Assembly: GCA_002432025.1 (NCBI GenBank)
Contig: DJFE01000027.1
Coordinates: 49,260 to 106,809, forward strand
DNA length: 57,550 nt
Origin: Candidatus Avelusimicrobium stercoris
GTDB taxonomy: Bacteria; Elusimicrobiota; Elusimicrobia; Elusimicrobiales; Elusimicrobiaceae
Reading direction: 5' to 3'
The notes under the pieces are model-generated. The model was given only the letters and a program-made list of their open reading frames with translations, did not search any database and was not told where the DNA came from. Every line of letters starts with the position of its first letter. Position 1 is the stretch's first letter. Made by a program: the position numbers and the translations under genes. This document shows positions 25,877-35,005 of this stretch, in pieces.

Positions 25877-26545
25877 ATGTTAGAAGACATCAACCGTACA
25901 CTTTCCAAATGTTTTGGCTGGGTCAGCACCGTTTTGCCCCTGGGGCTTAAATTTTTCGCAATCGCCGTGGCCGTGGCCGCGGTCTTTTTGTTTTTTGACT
26001 TCCGCACGCTCGGCATTTTATTTCTGTTAATCGGCTGCTTCTGCGCGTTTTTCTTCCGCGACCCGAAGCGCGAAACCGTCTTCGCCGATGACGAAATCGC
26101 CTGCCCGGCGGACGGAACGGTCCTTTCCATTAAAACGGAAGACGACCCCAACTCCGTGGTGGTGCGTATTTTTCTGTCTATCTTTGATGTACACGTCCAA
26201 CGCGCTACCGTAAACGGTAAAATCGGCGATATTTTTTACAACAAAGGCACTTTTTTGTTTGCCAACAATCCGGGCGCCGATAAAAACGAACGCAACTTAA
26301 TCCAGATTTTTAAAGACGGCGATACCGCCCGCTTTGCCCACGTGGAACAAATCACGGGCGCCATTGCGCGGCGCATTGAGTGCTGGGTAAATACCAAGCA
26401 AGACATTAAAATCGGCGGACATTTGGGCCTAGTGCGTTTTGGTTCCCAGGTGGCCGTATATCTGCCCAAAGAAAAAGTGCGCGTACTGGTAAAAGAAGGC
26501 CAAAAGGTGCAGGGCGGCGTTACCGTTTTGGGCTTGTGGAAATAG
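25877..26545 (+). CDS. psd: Phosphatidylserine decarboxylase, archaeal-type (PSD-A)
   Basis: A 222-residue protein, the size of the short PSD-A form. Two N-terminal membrane helices (about residues 22-60) are followed by the decarboxylase domain with CPADGTV, IFLSIFDVHVQRA and the self-cleavage site RFGSQV (about residue 196), where cutting between Gly and Ser yields the pyruvoyl group. It turns phosphatidylserine into phosphatidylethanolamine. pssA follows 8 nt later, so the pair makes PE in one operon. It may be read from the promoter upstream of tRNA-Leu. PE is also the likely donor for the transferase-like enzyme at 20569. Confidence 0.9.
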   Translation: MLEDINRTLSKCFGWVSTVLPLGLKFFAIAVAVAAVFLFFDFRTLGILFLLIGCFCAFFFRDPKRETVFADDEIACPADGTVLSIKTEDDPNSVVVRIFLSIFDVHVQRATVNGKIGDIFYNKGTFLFANNPGADKNERNLIQIFKDGDTARFAHVEQITGAIARRIECWVNTKQDIKIGGHLGLVRFGSQVAVYLPKEKVRVLVKEGQKVQGGVTVLGLWK

Positions 26546-26553
26546 AGGATTTT

Positions 26554-27345
26554 ATGGAAGAAAATAAAGAAACCAAGGTTGTTGAAAAGTTAAAACACAC
26601 CGGCGCTATGACGGCCCCCTCGCTTTTTACGCTGGGGAATTTGGCGTGCGGCTTCTTCTCCATTTTAGCGGCGGCCAAGGGGAACTTTGCACACGCCGGA
26701 TGGTTGATTTTGTTCGCAATGGTATTTGATATGTTTGACGGCCGCGTGGCCCGCCTGTTGGGTGCGGAAAGCAACTTTGGTGTGGAAATGGACTCCCTGG
26801 CCGATGCGGTTTCCTTCTGCACGGCTCCGGCGTTACTGATGTATTTCTTTGTGCTTCATACGCAACCCTTATGGGGCGCGCCGATTGCGTGCGTATATGC
26901 CTGCTTTGGCGTACTGCGCTTGGCCAAGTTTAATGCAATGGCCTATGCGGGCCAAGGCTCCAAAAAGTATTTCTCCGGCTTGCCCACTCCGGCGGCGGCG
27001 GCCATTTTGGCCTCGTTTGCCATTTCTTACAGCATTATGCTGGGCGATATGGGCGGGAGAAACATCCACTTTTTAGCGATGTATTTGCCGCACTTGTACA
27101 ATTTTGTATGGTTTGCAATGTTGGTGCTTTCGTTGTTAATGGTATCCAATATTCCGTATGCCGCCTTTAAGGCCAAACGCGAAAAACGGCTGAGCGTGTG
27201 GGTGTTACTGCTAATTGTGTTTTTGGTGGTAATGCTGATCCGCTTCCCGCAGGACGTGATTTTTATCGTGTTCTCGCTCTATGTAGTGTTCGGCTTATTA
27301 GCCGTACTCTACCGGGCGTTTAGAGGCATTAAAGTAGAAAAATAA
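26554..27345 (+). CDS. pssA: CDP-diacylglycerol-serine O-phosphatidyltransferase
   Basis: A 263-residue inner-membrane enzyme that makes phosphatidylserine from CDP-diacylglycerol and serine. The CDP-alcohol phosphotransferase motif DGx2ARx8Gx3Dx3D is complete, from DGRVAR to DSLAD (about residues 66-88). Seven to eight hydrophobic segments cover the rest, with a basic C-terminus. The ATG at 26554 has AGAGGA before it; an upstream in-frame start would overlap psd. It works with psd to supply PE. A strong terminator follows. Confidence 0.9.
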   Translation: MEENKETKVVEKLKHTGAMTAPSLFTLGNLACGFFSILAAAKGNFAHAGWLILFAMVFDMFDGRVARLLGAESNFGVEMDSLADAVSFCTAPALLMYFFVLHTQPLWGAPIACVYACFGVLRLAKFNAMAYAGQGSKKYFSGLPTPAAAAILASFAISYSIMLGDMGGRNIHFLAMYLPHLYNFVWFAMLVLSLLMVSNIPYAAFKAKREKRLSVWVLLLIVFLVVMLIRFPQDVIFIVFSLYVVFGLLAVLYRAFRGIKVEK

Positions 27346-27360
27346 ATTTGTCAGCCTAAA

Positions 27361-27394
27361 AAATCCCGGGGTTTTTAGACCCCGGGATTTTTTA
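27361..27394. terminator. Bidirectional terminator between pssA and corA
   Basis: AAATCCCGGGG, a short loop and CCCCGGGATTT followed by a T-run on plus; A-run on the other side. It serves the two convergent genes. Confidence 0.9.
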
Positions 27395-27405
27395 TTGTGT
27401 AAAAC

Positions 27406-28320
27406 TTACCAGTTTTTGTGCTTCCAGTAGATCATTACAAGCCACACCAAAATCAAACACACGCCCATAATCATCCAAAAGGCGTCAGGGTGGTTGGACA
27501 GCGGCAAGGCCACGTTCATACCGTACGCACTTACCACCAGCGTAGGAACCATCATCCAAATGGTAATTACGTTTAACTTTTTAATCAGCAGGTTCAAATT
27601 GTTATTTACGATAGAAGCGCGGGCATCCAGTAACTGCGCTAAAATGTTGGAATAAATATCCGCCTGTGTTTTGCATTGCATATTTTCTACGATGATGTCG
27701 TCCAGCATTTCCTCGTCTTTTTCGTCAAAGCCGATGCGGGCGGAAAGGTTACGCGTTTTTTCAAACACAAAGCCGTTGGAGGTAATAGCCTCGGCGTAAT
27801 ACACCAAACTTTTCACCAAACTAAACAGGTTCAAAAGGTAAGTGTTATCCACGGACTCGGTAATTTTATCCTCAATTTCCTCCGAAATCATATGAATAAT
27901 ACGCAAGTGTTCCACATAGTGAGAAATAGAGTTATATACCAGTTTCAAAAATACTTCTTTAATGGAGGAAACCGAGTGGAACCGCTTGCCCACAAACAGC
28001 GGGATATCCTCCGCCAATACCACAATTAGTTTATCCTCAAACAAAAACATCCCGACGGAAGCAACCTTAAATTCCAGTTGGTCCTTGCCGGAATAATTTT
28101 TGGGGCGTTTATAAATCATTGCGATATGTTCGGGCTCAAACTCCAAGCGCGGCAATTCATCCGGGTCCAGCGCAGAGGCCAAGGTATGCTCGTCAATTTG
28201 ATAAGTCTCCACCAAAAACCGCTGTTCGTCCACCGTCGGGTTTGTATATAAAAACACCTGCGCGGAAGCGGAATCGGTTTCCAGCAGTTTTTTATCTTTG
28301 ATTTCGTATTTTTTAAGCAT
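27406..28320 (-). CDS. corA: CorA-family divalent cation transporter
   Basis: A 304-residue protein with a long N-terminal cytoplasmic alpha/beta and helical domain and two C-terminal membrane helices (about 245-268 and 277-298). The signature YGMN sits at the end of the first helix (about residue 268), forming the pore entrance selective for Mg2+ or Co2+/Ni2+. It assembles as a pentamer in the inner membrane. GAGGCG lies just before the ATG. No riboswitch-like leader is visible. Which metal is carried cannot be told from sequence. Confidence 0.88.
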   Translation of the reverse strand: MLKKYEIKDKKLLETDSASAQVFLYTNPTVDEQRFLVETYQIDEHTLASALDPDELPRLEFEPEHIAMIYKRPKNYSGKDQLEFKVASVGMFLFEDKLIVVLAEDIPLFVGKRFHSVSSIKEVFLKLVYNSISHYVEHLRIIHMISEEIEDKITESVDNTYLLNLFSLVKSLVYYAEAITSNGFVFEKTRNLSARIGFDEKDEEMLDDIIVENMQCKTQADIYSNILAQLLDARASIVNNNLNLLIKKLNVITIWMMVPTLVVSAYGMNVALPLSNHPDAFWMIMGVCLILVWLVMIYWKHKNW

Positions 28321-28395
28321 TTTACGCCTCTTGGCCGGATGGTATATATTTAAATGATACCACCTACAAACCGCCTTGTAAAGTTTTTTACCGTC

Positions 28396-29730
28396 CTATT
28401 TGCGGGCAAAGGCCAACTCCTGCGTCAAATATGTTTTGGTTTCGCTAAATACCACCCCGCGCAGCAGCCACAGGGATAAAATATTGGGCACGCACATTAC
28501 GGCAATCGCCGTATCTGCCAACTCCCATACCAATTTGGGGCTCAAAAAGCCGCCTAAGCACATCATTAAAAGCCACACCACATATACGGGCTTTTCCACA
28601 TTTACCCCCAAGCAAAACTGGGCCGATTTGGCGGTGTAATAACTCCACCCCACCAGCGTGGAGAACGCAAACAAGGTAAGGGACATTAGCAAGAAATACG
28701 CTCCGCCCGGCAAAGTGTCAAAGGCGCTCTGCGCCAGTTGCGCACCAAACAGCGTGCCGCTCTGCCAATCGCCCGCTACTACCACCGTTACGCCGGAAAG
28801 CAAACAGATAACCAAGGTATCCCAAAATACCGTTGTAGCAGATACCAGCCCTTGGCGCACCGGGTTAGGCGTTTGGGCCGCGGCCGCCGCAATCGCGCCG
28901 CTTCCGCTTCCCGCCTCATTGGACAGCACCCCGCGGGACACGCCGTAGCGCACCGCTTCTTTAAGCGTAATACCTACCGCACCGCCCACCAAGGCCGTAC
29001 CGCTAAACGCGCTTTTAAAAATGCAGGACACCGCCCACGGGAATTTTTCCCAATGCAAAATAAGCACCGCCAAGCACAGCACAATATACAAAACCGCCAT
29101 ACCGGGCACCAGCCATTTGCACAAGGCGGCAATCTTGCGCACACCGCCTAAAATCACGCTGCCCGTTAAAATTACCAGCACCACCGTGGTTACAACGGCC
29201 GGTACGTTAAAAACGGAGCCGTAAATCGCCGCCAAGGAATTGGTTTGAATAAGAGCATCGCCAAACCCCATTAAGGCCGTAGCCGCCGCAAAAATAAGGG
29301 CGGTCTTCTTCATATTAAGCCCGTTTTTAAGCACATACATCGGGCCGCCCACATATTCGCCCGCTTCGTTCTTTTCGCGGTATTTAACAGCCAGTACCGA
29401 TTCGGCATATTTGGTAGCCATCGCCAAAAAGGCGGAAAGCATCATCCAAAACAGCGCCCCCGGCCCGCCGGTGGAAACCGCCGCGCTAACGCCCACAATA
29501 TTGCCCGTGCCCACCATAGCGGCCAAGGCCACCACCAACGCCCCAAAACTGCTGATAACGCCCGCCGAGCGGCTTTTTTTGATAGAAAGAGAAATCGCAC
29601 TAAACAAATGTTTTTGGATAAAGTGTAATTTGCAGGTAAAATACAAACTGATGCCCACAATCAAAACCAACATCGGCGCCCCCCATAAGAACGCGTTTAA
29701 ACTGACAATTCCCTGCGTAAAACTTTCCAT
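28396..29730 (-). CDS. Sodium:alanine/glycine symporter (AGCS family)
   Basis: A 444-residue inner-membrane carrier with about 11 hydrophobic segments. AGCS features include VALAAMVGTGNIVGVSAAVSTGGPGALFWM-like N-terminal sequence (about 68-100), GGPMYVL, and GVSRGVLSNEAGSGSGAIAAA in the middle. It takes up alanine, glycine or serine with Na+. The ATG at 29730 (GAGAG 9 nt upstream) is chosen over TTG at 29736. It is divergent from the nucleoside phosphorylase. Confidence 0.88.
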   Translation of the reverse strand: MESFTQGIVSLNAFLWGAPMLVLIVGISLYFTCKLHFIQKHLFSAISLSIKKSRSAGVISSFGALVVALAAMVGTGNIVGVSAAVSTGGPGALFWMMLSAFLAMATKYAESVLAVKYREKNEAGEYVGGPMYVLKNGLNMKKTALIFAAATALMGFGDALIQTNSLAAIYGSVFNVPAVVTTVVLVILTGSVILGGVRKIAALCKWLVPGMAVLYIVLCLAVLILHWEKFPWAVSCIFKSAFSGTALVGGAVGITLKEAVRYGVSRGVLSNEAGSGSGAIAAAAAQTPNPVRQGLVSATTVFWDTLVICLLSGVTVVVAGDWQSGTLFGAQLAQSAFDTLPGGAYFLLMSLTLFAFSTLVGWSYYTAKSAQFCLGVNVEKPVYVVWLLMMCLGGFLSPKLVWELADTAIAVMCVPNILSLWLLRGVVFSETKTYLTQELAFARK

Positions 29731-29763
29731 AAACAAATACTCTCTTTTTTGTATAGTATATAT

Positions 29764-29777
29764 GTGCGCAAGCGCAC
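29764..29777. promoter_or_regulatory. Inverted repeat in the divergent AGCS/phosphorylase promoter region
   Basis: GTGCGC-AA-GCGCAC lies just downstream of TATAGTATAT-like promoter sequence between two divergent genes, a plausible operator. No regulator gene is adjacent. Confidence 0.35.
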
Positions 29778-29799
29778 AACTCTAAAATTTTACAAAAAT

Positions 29800-30546
29800 A
29801 TGACTATCTTATTTCCAAAAAATAAAAAAGCCGCACTAAAAGAAATCTCCACCCCCGCCGGTTATGTAAACCACGTGGCCGCCGGGCTGAAACTGCCGGG
29901 CAAGGCTGTTTTATGCCCCATTTCCTCCTTAACACGCTATGTAGAAAGCCACGCCAAGTATAAAAAATACAACTGCGAGGCGGACATTTACGTTTTGGAA
30001 GGGCAAAATTTGTGCTATGTAACCAATTTCGGTTCCGGCGCGCCGGGTATGGCTATGGCCTTGGAGGTGTTAATTGCACTGGGCGTAAAGGAATTTGTGT
30101 TTATCGGGCTGGCGGGCTCGTTGCAAGAAGAAGTGGAACCCGCTGACATTGTGCTCGCGAGCGAGGCCCTGTGCGATGACGGCACTTCTCCCTGCTACAC
30201 GAATAAAGAAACCGCCAAACCCGCCAAAACGCTTTTTAGCAAACTTGCCAAGCAGTTGGAAGCAGACGGCAAAAACTTTCACACCGGGCGCAACTGGACC
30301 ACGGACGCTATCTTCCGCGAGACCAAGGCCGAGGTAAAATATTACCAAAAAGAAGCCGTTTTGACGGTGGAAATGGAAACCGCGGCGTTTTACGCCATTT
30401 GCGCCAAACGCAAGGTACAGGGCGCGGCGGCCTTTGCCGTGAGCGATGTATTGGCCCGATACAAATGGGAACCGCACTTTGGCGAAAAGCCGATTTTCCG
30501 CGCGCTGGAAGATATTTTTACTGCCGCACAGAAAGTGCTTAAATAA
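29800..30546 (+). CDS. Nucleoside phosphorylase (PNP/UDP family)
   Basis: A 248-residue cytoplasmic enzyme of the PNP_UDP_1 fold. Family parts visible are NFGSGAPGMAMALEVL (phosphate/ribose loop, about residues 74-89), FIGLAGSL, and the nucleoside-binding LTVEMETAAFYAIC near residue 192, followed by FAVSDVL. It splits a purine or uridine nucleoside with phosphate, releasing the base and (deoxy)ribose 1-phosphate; which one cannot be decided. No ribosome site is seen before the ATG at 29800, and a longer reading from 29749 has no better support. Confidence 0.82.
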   Translation: MTILFPKNKKAALKEISTPAGYVNHVAAGLKLPGKAVLCPISSLTRYVESHAKYKKYNCEADIYVLEGQNLCYVTNFGSGAPGMAMALEVLIALGVKEFVFIGLAGSLQEEVEPADIVLASEALCDDGTSPCYTNKETAKPAKTLFSKLAKQLEADGKNFHTGRNWTTDAIFRETKAEVKYYQKEAVLTVEMETAAFYAICAKRKVQGAAAFAVSDVLARYKWEPHFGEKPIFRALEDIFTAAQKVLK

Positions 30547-30567
30547 TTTGTCAGTAAGGAAAATGGA

Positions 30568-30598
30568 AAGCCCCGGGCAAACACCCGGGGCTTTTTTA
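30568..30598. terminator. Terminator between the phosphorylase and kinase genes
   Basis: AAGCCCCGGG, a 6-nt loop and CCCGGGGCTTTTTT, about 25 nt after the phosphorylase stop, converging on the kinase gene. Confidence 0.9.
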
Positions 30599-30610
30599 GT
30601 AAAAAACAAA

Positions 30611-32098
30611 TTAATAATGGGTCCGTTCGGGGTCTTCTGGCAGGGGTTCAATGGCTTCCAGGCGGCTCCAAAACTCGTCAATGGACTGAATGCGCTGTTT
30701 GGGGTCCTCTTTAAGCGCATCTTCCAGCAACTGGTCCACCGCCGGGGGAATATCCGGCGCGAGTTTGGAGACAGGCACAATCTTTTTGTTGGCGATATCA
30801 AAGCCCTTTACCGTCCACGGCACTTGGCCCACCAAGGCTTCATACAAGCACAGCGCCAAGGAATACACATCGCTTTGTTTGCGCATAAAACCCTTCTGCT
30901 GTTCCGGCGCCATATAAGCAGGCGTTCCGGCCACGGTGCGGGCGCCCGTTTCGTGGTCCACGGATTTTTTGGCTACGCCGAAATCCATTACCTTGGCTTT
31001 GTCATCGTCAAAAATCATAATGTTGCCGGGCTTCAAATCGCAATGGATAATATCCTGCGAGTGCGCATAATGCAGCCCACGGCACACATATTCAAAAATC
31101 TTTTTGGCCTTGGAAAAGGGCAACCGTCCGTCAATATCCAAGCGGGTTTCCAAAGTTTGCCCGTCCACATATTCAAACACTAAGTAAAGCGCGCTTTCAG
31201 ACTCAATAACCGTGTAAATTTCCACAATGCACGGATGGCGAAGCAAAGCCACCATACGCGCTTCGGACAAAAATTGCTCGCGCACATATGAACTGCGCAC
31301 CAGTTCGGGGCGTACACGCTTGATAGCCACTTTGCGCTTTAACACCTTATCATACGCCTCGTACACCTTTCCCATACCGCCTTCGCCGATTTGGCGGATA
31401 AAATCGTATTGCTCCTTTACGTCCACTTCGCGGCGGTTAAAGGCGTTTTTGGGCTGGCGGAAGACATCTTCATAACGCCAATACACAAACAATAGTACCG
31501 CCACAAACACCGCTAAAAAGTACAGCGTTACCCAGCGCGGGGCGGGCTTTTTGGCCGCTGGCGCGGCTACATCGTCCACGGTTTTGGTAGCGGTTTTTTC
31601 GTCCAATTCCAGTTGCAATTTTTGCGCCAAACGAGAAGAAGGATTCAACTTTAACGCCATATCCACATCCAGGCGGGCGCGTTCGTAATTTTGCTGTTGC
31701 AAATAAGCACCTGCGCGCAAGATATAGGCGCGCGGGTCCTGCGGGGCGACGGCAATCGCCTGTCCGGCGGAATAAATCACGTCATCGTATTTCGCCAGGC
31801 CGTCATAGGCAATCGCCAAGATTAAATGGAAGCGGTTATCCACAAAGTTTTTAGCGGTTAAATCATTTACGCGTTTGATAGCCTCTTGGAAGTTCTGCTG
31901 GCGGAGCATATCGTTTAAGCGCGCAATTTCCGCATTGCGGGCGGCCTGATTGAAAACAGCCGCATTGGGCGCCGGCGTTGCGTGCGACGAAAAATTGCCC
32001 CCCACCAAAAGCGGAGCGCTTTGGTTATTGGACGCGGCAAAGGCGCTTGCGCACAAGCACAAGCCCACCATTAATAGAAACAACGCCTTTTTCAGCAT
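30611..32098 (-). CDS. Membrane Ser/Thr protein kinase with periplasmic TPR domain
   Basis: A 495-residue protein. A signal peptide (1-21) leads to an exported TPR-like helical region (about 55-165), a single membrane helix (about 189-207) and a C-terminal Hanks kinase domain (about 230-490). Kinase motifs are complete: GEGGMGKVYEAYD, K260, HCDLKPGN (D354), DFG 372-374 and GTPAYMAPE. HCD replaces the usual HRD, making it a non-RD kinase. The layout, sensor outside first and kinase inside last, is the reverse of PknB-type kinases. TAGAAT lies 6 nt before the ATG, so it is probably leaderless. Substrates are unknown. Confidence 0.85.
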   Translation of the reverse strand: MLKKALFLLMVGLCLCASAFAASNNQSAPLLVGGNFSSHATPAPNAAVFNQAARNAEIARLNDMLRQQNFQEAIKRVNDLTAKNFVDNRFHLILAIAYDGLAKYDDVIYSAGQAIAVAPQDPRAYILRAGAYLQQQNYERARLDVDMALKLNPSSRLAQKLQLELDEKTATKTVDDVAAPAAKKPAPRWVTLYFLAVFVAVLLFVYWRYEDVFRQPKNAFNRREVDVKEQYDFIRQIGEGGMGKVYEAYDKVLKRKVAIKRVRPELVRSSYVREQFLSEARMVALLRHPCIVEIYTVIESESALYLVFEYVDGQTLETRLDIDGRLPFSKAKKIFEYVCRGLHYAHSQDIIHCDLKPGNIMIFDDDKAKVMDFGVAKKSVDHETGARTVAGTPAYMAPEQQKGFMRKQSDVYSLALCLYEALVGQVPWTVKGFDIANKKIVPVSKLAPDIPPAVDQLLEDALKEDPKQRIQSIDEFWSRLEAIEPLPEDPERTHY

Positions 32099-32104
32099 AA
32101 GGAT

Positions 32105-32110
32105 ATTCTA
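32105..32110 (-). promoter_or_regulatory. -10 element of the TPR-kinase gene, leaderless arrangement
   Basis: TAGAAT is separated by 6 nt (ATCCTT) from the ATG at 32098. Confidence 0.6.
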
Positions 32111-32150
32111 GCACAAAGAAAGGCCTTTGTTCCAACTGATATATAATTAC

Positions 32151-32156
32151 TATAAT
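32151..32156 (+). promoter_or_regulatory. -10 element of murI, leaderless arrangement
   Basis: TATAAT is separated by 6 nt from the ATG at 32163; a second TATAAT at 32142-32147 could give a short leader. No ribosome site is visible. Confidence 0.65.
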
Positions 32157-32162
32157 AACCGT

Positions 32163-32960
32163 ATGACAAAAAAAGCGATTGGCGTGTTTGATTCCGGGCT
32201 GGGCGGGCTGACGATTTTGGACGCTCTGCGCCGCACCCTGCCGCACGAGGATTTGATTTATTTCGGCGATACGGCCAATGTGCCGTACGGCTCCAAATCC
32301 AAGGAAGCCGTAACGCGCCTGTCGCTGGCAATAGGCCGTTTTTTACAGGAGCAAAACGTAAAACTGATTGTAGCAGCCTGCAATACCGCCTCCGCCCAAG
32401 CATTGGGCGAACTAAAAAAGCAACTTTCCGTACCCGTTATGGGCGTTATAGAGCCGGGCGCGGCCAAGGCCGTAAGCGTTACCCGCAACGGACATATTGC
32501 CGTACTCGGCACCGAAGGAACCGTAAAAAGCAAGGCTTATCCCAAGGCCATTTTAAAAAAGAAACCAAATGCCCAAATTATCCAGCAGGCCTGCCCGCTG
32601 TTTGTGCCGCTTGTAGAGGAAAACTGGACAAATAAACCCGCCGCGCAATTAATTGCGCGCGAATATTTGGCCCCCGTTCTTCAAAGCGGAGCCGATACCG
32701 TCATTTTAGGCTGTACGCATTACCCGGTATTAAAAGGGGTTCTAGCCAACATTTTAGGTAAAAAAGTAACATTGGTGGATTCCGCCGACACCTTGGCCGA
32801 AGCCGCGCGCGTGTTTTTGGATAAGCACCATTTGGCCGAAACCAAGGGGAAGGGGCGCGTAACCGTTTACGCCAGCGATGCACCGCAACGCTTTAAAAAA
32901 CTGGCCCAAACCTTGCTGGCAGATAAAATTTCCACCGTACATTTAAAAAAACTCCTATGA
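32163..32960 (+). CDS. murI: Glutamate racemase
   Basis: A 265-residue cytoplasmic enzyme that makes D-glutamate for peptidoglycan. The N-terminal IGVFDSGLGGLTIL, the first catalytic cysteine in VAACNTASAQ (about residue 72) and the second in ILGCTHYPVL (about 185) are present, with YGSKSKE between. The ATG at 32163 is the family start; the extra 12 codons upstream are AT-rich promoter sequence. The stop overlaps the next start (ATGA), so murI and the YfiH-like gene are one operon. Confidence 0.93.
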   Translation: MTKKAIGVFDSGLGGLTILDALRRTLPHEDLIYFGDTANVPYGSKSKEAVTRLSLAIGRFLQEQNVKLIVAACNTASAQALGELKKQLSVPVMGVIEPGAAKAVSVTRNGHIAVLGTEGTVKSKAYPKAILKKKPNAQIIQQACPLFVPLVEENWTNKPAAQLIAREYLAPVLQSGADTVILGCTHYPVLKGVLANILGKKVTLVDSADTLAEAARVFLDKHHLAETKGKGRVTVYASDAPQRFKKLAQTLLADKISTVHLKKLL

Positions 32961-33655
32961 AGATTTACGCAGACGACCAACTGCTGGCAACAGGTTTACG
33001 CGGCGGCACGCTCTCGCGCCACACGGGAAATATGCGCGAAACCGCCGCCCAAACGCCCGTTTATCAGGCATTAGATATCCCGGCGGACAAAATTTTGCAT
33101 ATCCACCAAACGCATAGCGACAAAATTATTTTGATATCATCCCCCTCCGAAGCACAAGCCTTAGCCCAACAACCCGCGCAAGAAGCCGATGCGTGGGTGC
33201 TGGCCAACTGCCCGGGCTGGGGCGCGGCTATTTTAACGGCGGACTGCGTGCCCTTATTTTTATGGGACACTACGGGTAATTTCTTTGCGCTCGCCCATTG
33301 CGGCTGGCGCGGGGTGGTGCGTCAACTGCCCTACAAAACCGCCGAAGCCCTCAAACAGGCTGGGGCAAAAGGTCCCCTCTTTGCTTATTTGGGGCCACAT
33401 ATCCAAAAGTGCTGTTTTGAGGTGCAAGCGGATACCGCCTGCCAATTTTCGCCCCAAAGCGTGCTAACCCAAAACAACAAATTTTTTGTAGATTTAACGA
33501 CCGAAATCCGCCTGCAACTGGAAAAGGCCGGGCTAACCGCCAAAAACATCCACGCACCCGCCTATTGCACTTGCTGTGATAAGGACAATTTCTTTTCGTG
33601 GCGGCGCGACCACATCCGGCAAAATTTGCTTTCCTTCATTTACAAACCCCTGTAA
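32957..33655 (+). CDS. YfiH/LACC1-family purine nucleoside phosphorylase-like protein
   Basis: A 232-residue protein of the polyphenol-oxidase/YfiH family. The three metal or active-site segments are clear: HIHQTHSDK (about residue 50), LTADCVPLFLW (about 95) and LAHCGWRGVV (about 115), followed by YLGPHIQKCCFEV. Members act on purine nucleosides (adenosine, inosine phosphorolysis and deamination), and YfiH has been proposed to edit peptidoglycan precursors in E. coli. The operon with murI fits that proposal. Translation is coupled by a 4-nt overlap. Confidence 0.85.
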   Translation: MKIYADDQLLATGLRGGTLSRHTGNMRETAAQTPVYQALDIPADKILHIHQTHSDKIILISSPSEAQALAQQPAQEADAWVLANCPGWGAAILTADCVPLFLWDTTGNFFALAHCGWRGVVRQLPYKTAEALKQAGAKGPLFAYLGPHIQKCCFEVQADTACQFSPQSVLTQNNKFFVDLTTEIRLQLEKAGLTAKNIHAPAYCTCCDKDNFFSWRRDHIRQNLLSFIYKPL

Positions 33656-33681
33656 AAACGCCCCTGTTATGGGGCGTTTTA
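33655..33681. terminator. Terminator after the murI operon
   Basis: AAAACGCCCC, a 6-nt loop and GGGGCGTTTT between convergent genes; works both ways. Confidence 0.85.
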
Positions 33682-33684
33682 AAG

Positions 33685-34944
33685 TTATTTATTTTCGGTA
33701 GGCAGTTGCGCCTGTGGCTCTGCGTGCCGGTGGAAGAGAGAATTACTTAACCATTTAAGCCCGCCCTTTTCTATACGGAAGGACATCAGGTTTGAACCGA
33801 TTACGCTAAAAAAGATGACCGCATAAATTACATCTTGCACTACGGAACCTTCCTCGGGCAGTTGGGAAGCCACCATTGCCGCCAGCACCGCGCTGACAAG
33901 TCCGTTGGGGCACATCGCCAAAACGGCGGAGCAGTCCCCGCGCGACAAATTTTTAGACAGGCAATAATTGACCACCGGAGCGCGGAAGATAAATTTAGCC
34001 ACCGTTAATATAAAACCAATCGCCACCAAATCCAGCCGCCCCACCCGCATACAAATACCCATATATACAAAGAAAAGTGTTTTAAAAATAAACTCCACTT
34101 CCTCAAAGAATACCTTTTCCCCGTTGTTTAGCGTAAGCAAATTGCGGAAATCCAGCCGCGGTAAGCGAAGCCGCTTAATAAGGCGCATATTCCCCGCCAC
34201 CACGCCGAACGCCAGCGTGGCAATCGCCCCGTCCCCGCCGATAATGCCGCTGACGCTATACACAAGCAATACAAACGCAAACGTAAGCGAAATGGCGTTT
34301 TCCAAGCGGCGCACACGGTTTAAAATGCTCATCCAAAACACACCCGCCGCCAACGCAAAAATAATACCGATACCAAAGGATTTAACCACATCTACCGCCA
34401 GCAAAGAGGCGGTTAATTTTTCCCCGTGCGAGGCCGCCGACAAGAGCGCAATCGCCAGCACAATGGAATAAACGCCCGTTAAATTGGCCTCCAAAAACAA
34501 AATGGTCTTAGCGGTTTTAGACACTTGTAATTTGGCAAGCAAGGGCGAAATAATGGCCGTAGAGTTGTCCGCCACGATTACGCCAATGATAAACGCGTAA
34601 ATTTGCGGGACCTGCAACAGTTCCTGCGCCAAAAATCCAATTACCAAGGTTACCAGGACAAAGCAAACGGTGGTTAATAAAAGCCCCTGCCCAACGGCTC
34701 CGCGCAAGGACAAAATCCGAAATTCAAGCCCGCTTTTAAACAGCACCACAATGAGCGCCAAAGTGGTAAAAATCTGCCCGGCCTGCCCGAAAGACTGCGG
34801 GTCCACCAAGTGAAGCACCGGCCCCATCAGCATCCCCAGCACCATCAGGGGCAGTACATCCGGCAGGCGCGTTTTTTCAAACAAAGACGAAAATATATGC
34901 CCCAATACCAGGAGCAAACCGATAAATAAAATGGCGTAGGTCAT
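33685..34944 (-). CDS. Cation:proton antiporter (Na+/H+ exchanger family)
   Basis: A 419-residue inner-membrane protein with about 12 hydrophobic segments spanning residues 1-390 and a short basic/polar tail. LPDVLPLMVLGMLMGP near the N-terminus, FKSGLEF and the discontinuous-helix segment IGVIVADNSTAIISPLL (about 120-136, with the conserved Asp) fit the CPA/Na_H_Exchanger family. No TrkA-like regulatory domain is attached. TATAAT lies 6 nt before the ATG at 34944, so the message is probably leaderless. Na+ versus K+ cannot be read. Confidence 0.83.
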   Translation of the reverse strand: MTYAILFIGLLLVLGHIFSSLFEKTRLPDVLPLMVLGMLMGPVLHLVDPQSFGQAGQIFTTLALIVVLFKSGLEFRILSLRGAVGQGLLLTTVCFVLVTLVIGFLAQELLQVPQIYAFIIGVIVADNSTAIISPLLAKLQVSKTAKTILFLEANLTGVYSIVLAIALLSAASHGEKLTASLLAVDVVKSFGIGIIFALAAGVFWMSILNRVRRLENAISLTFAFVLLVYSVSGIIGGDGAIATLAFGVVAGNMRLIKRLRLPRLDFRNLLTLNNGEKVFFEEVEFIFKTLFFVYMGICMRVGRLDLVAIGFILTVAKFIFRAPVVNYCLSKNLSRGDCSAVLAMCPNGLVSAVLAAMVASQLPEEGSVVQDVIYAVIFFSVIGSNLMSFRIEKGGLKWLSNSLFHRHAEPQAQLPTENK

Positions 34945-34950
34945 ATACTC

Positions 34951-34956
34951 ATTATA
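34951..34956 (-). promoter_or_regulatory. -10 element of the antiporter gene, leaderless arrangement
   Basis: TATAAT is 6 nt (GAGTAT) before the ATG at 34944. Confidence 0.65.
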
Positions 34957-35005
34957 CGAAAAAGGGGGTATTGCGCGGGACGGTAATATTTAATTAAATA
35001 TCCCT

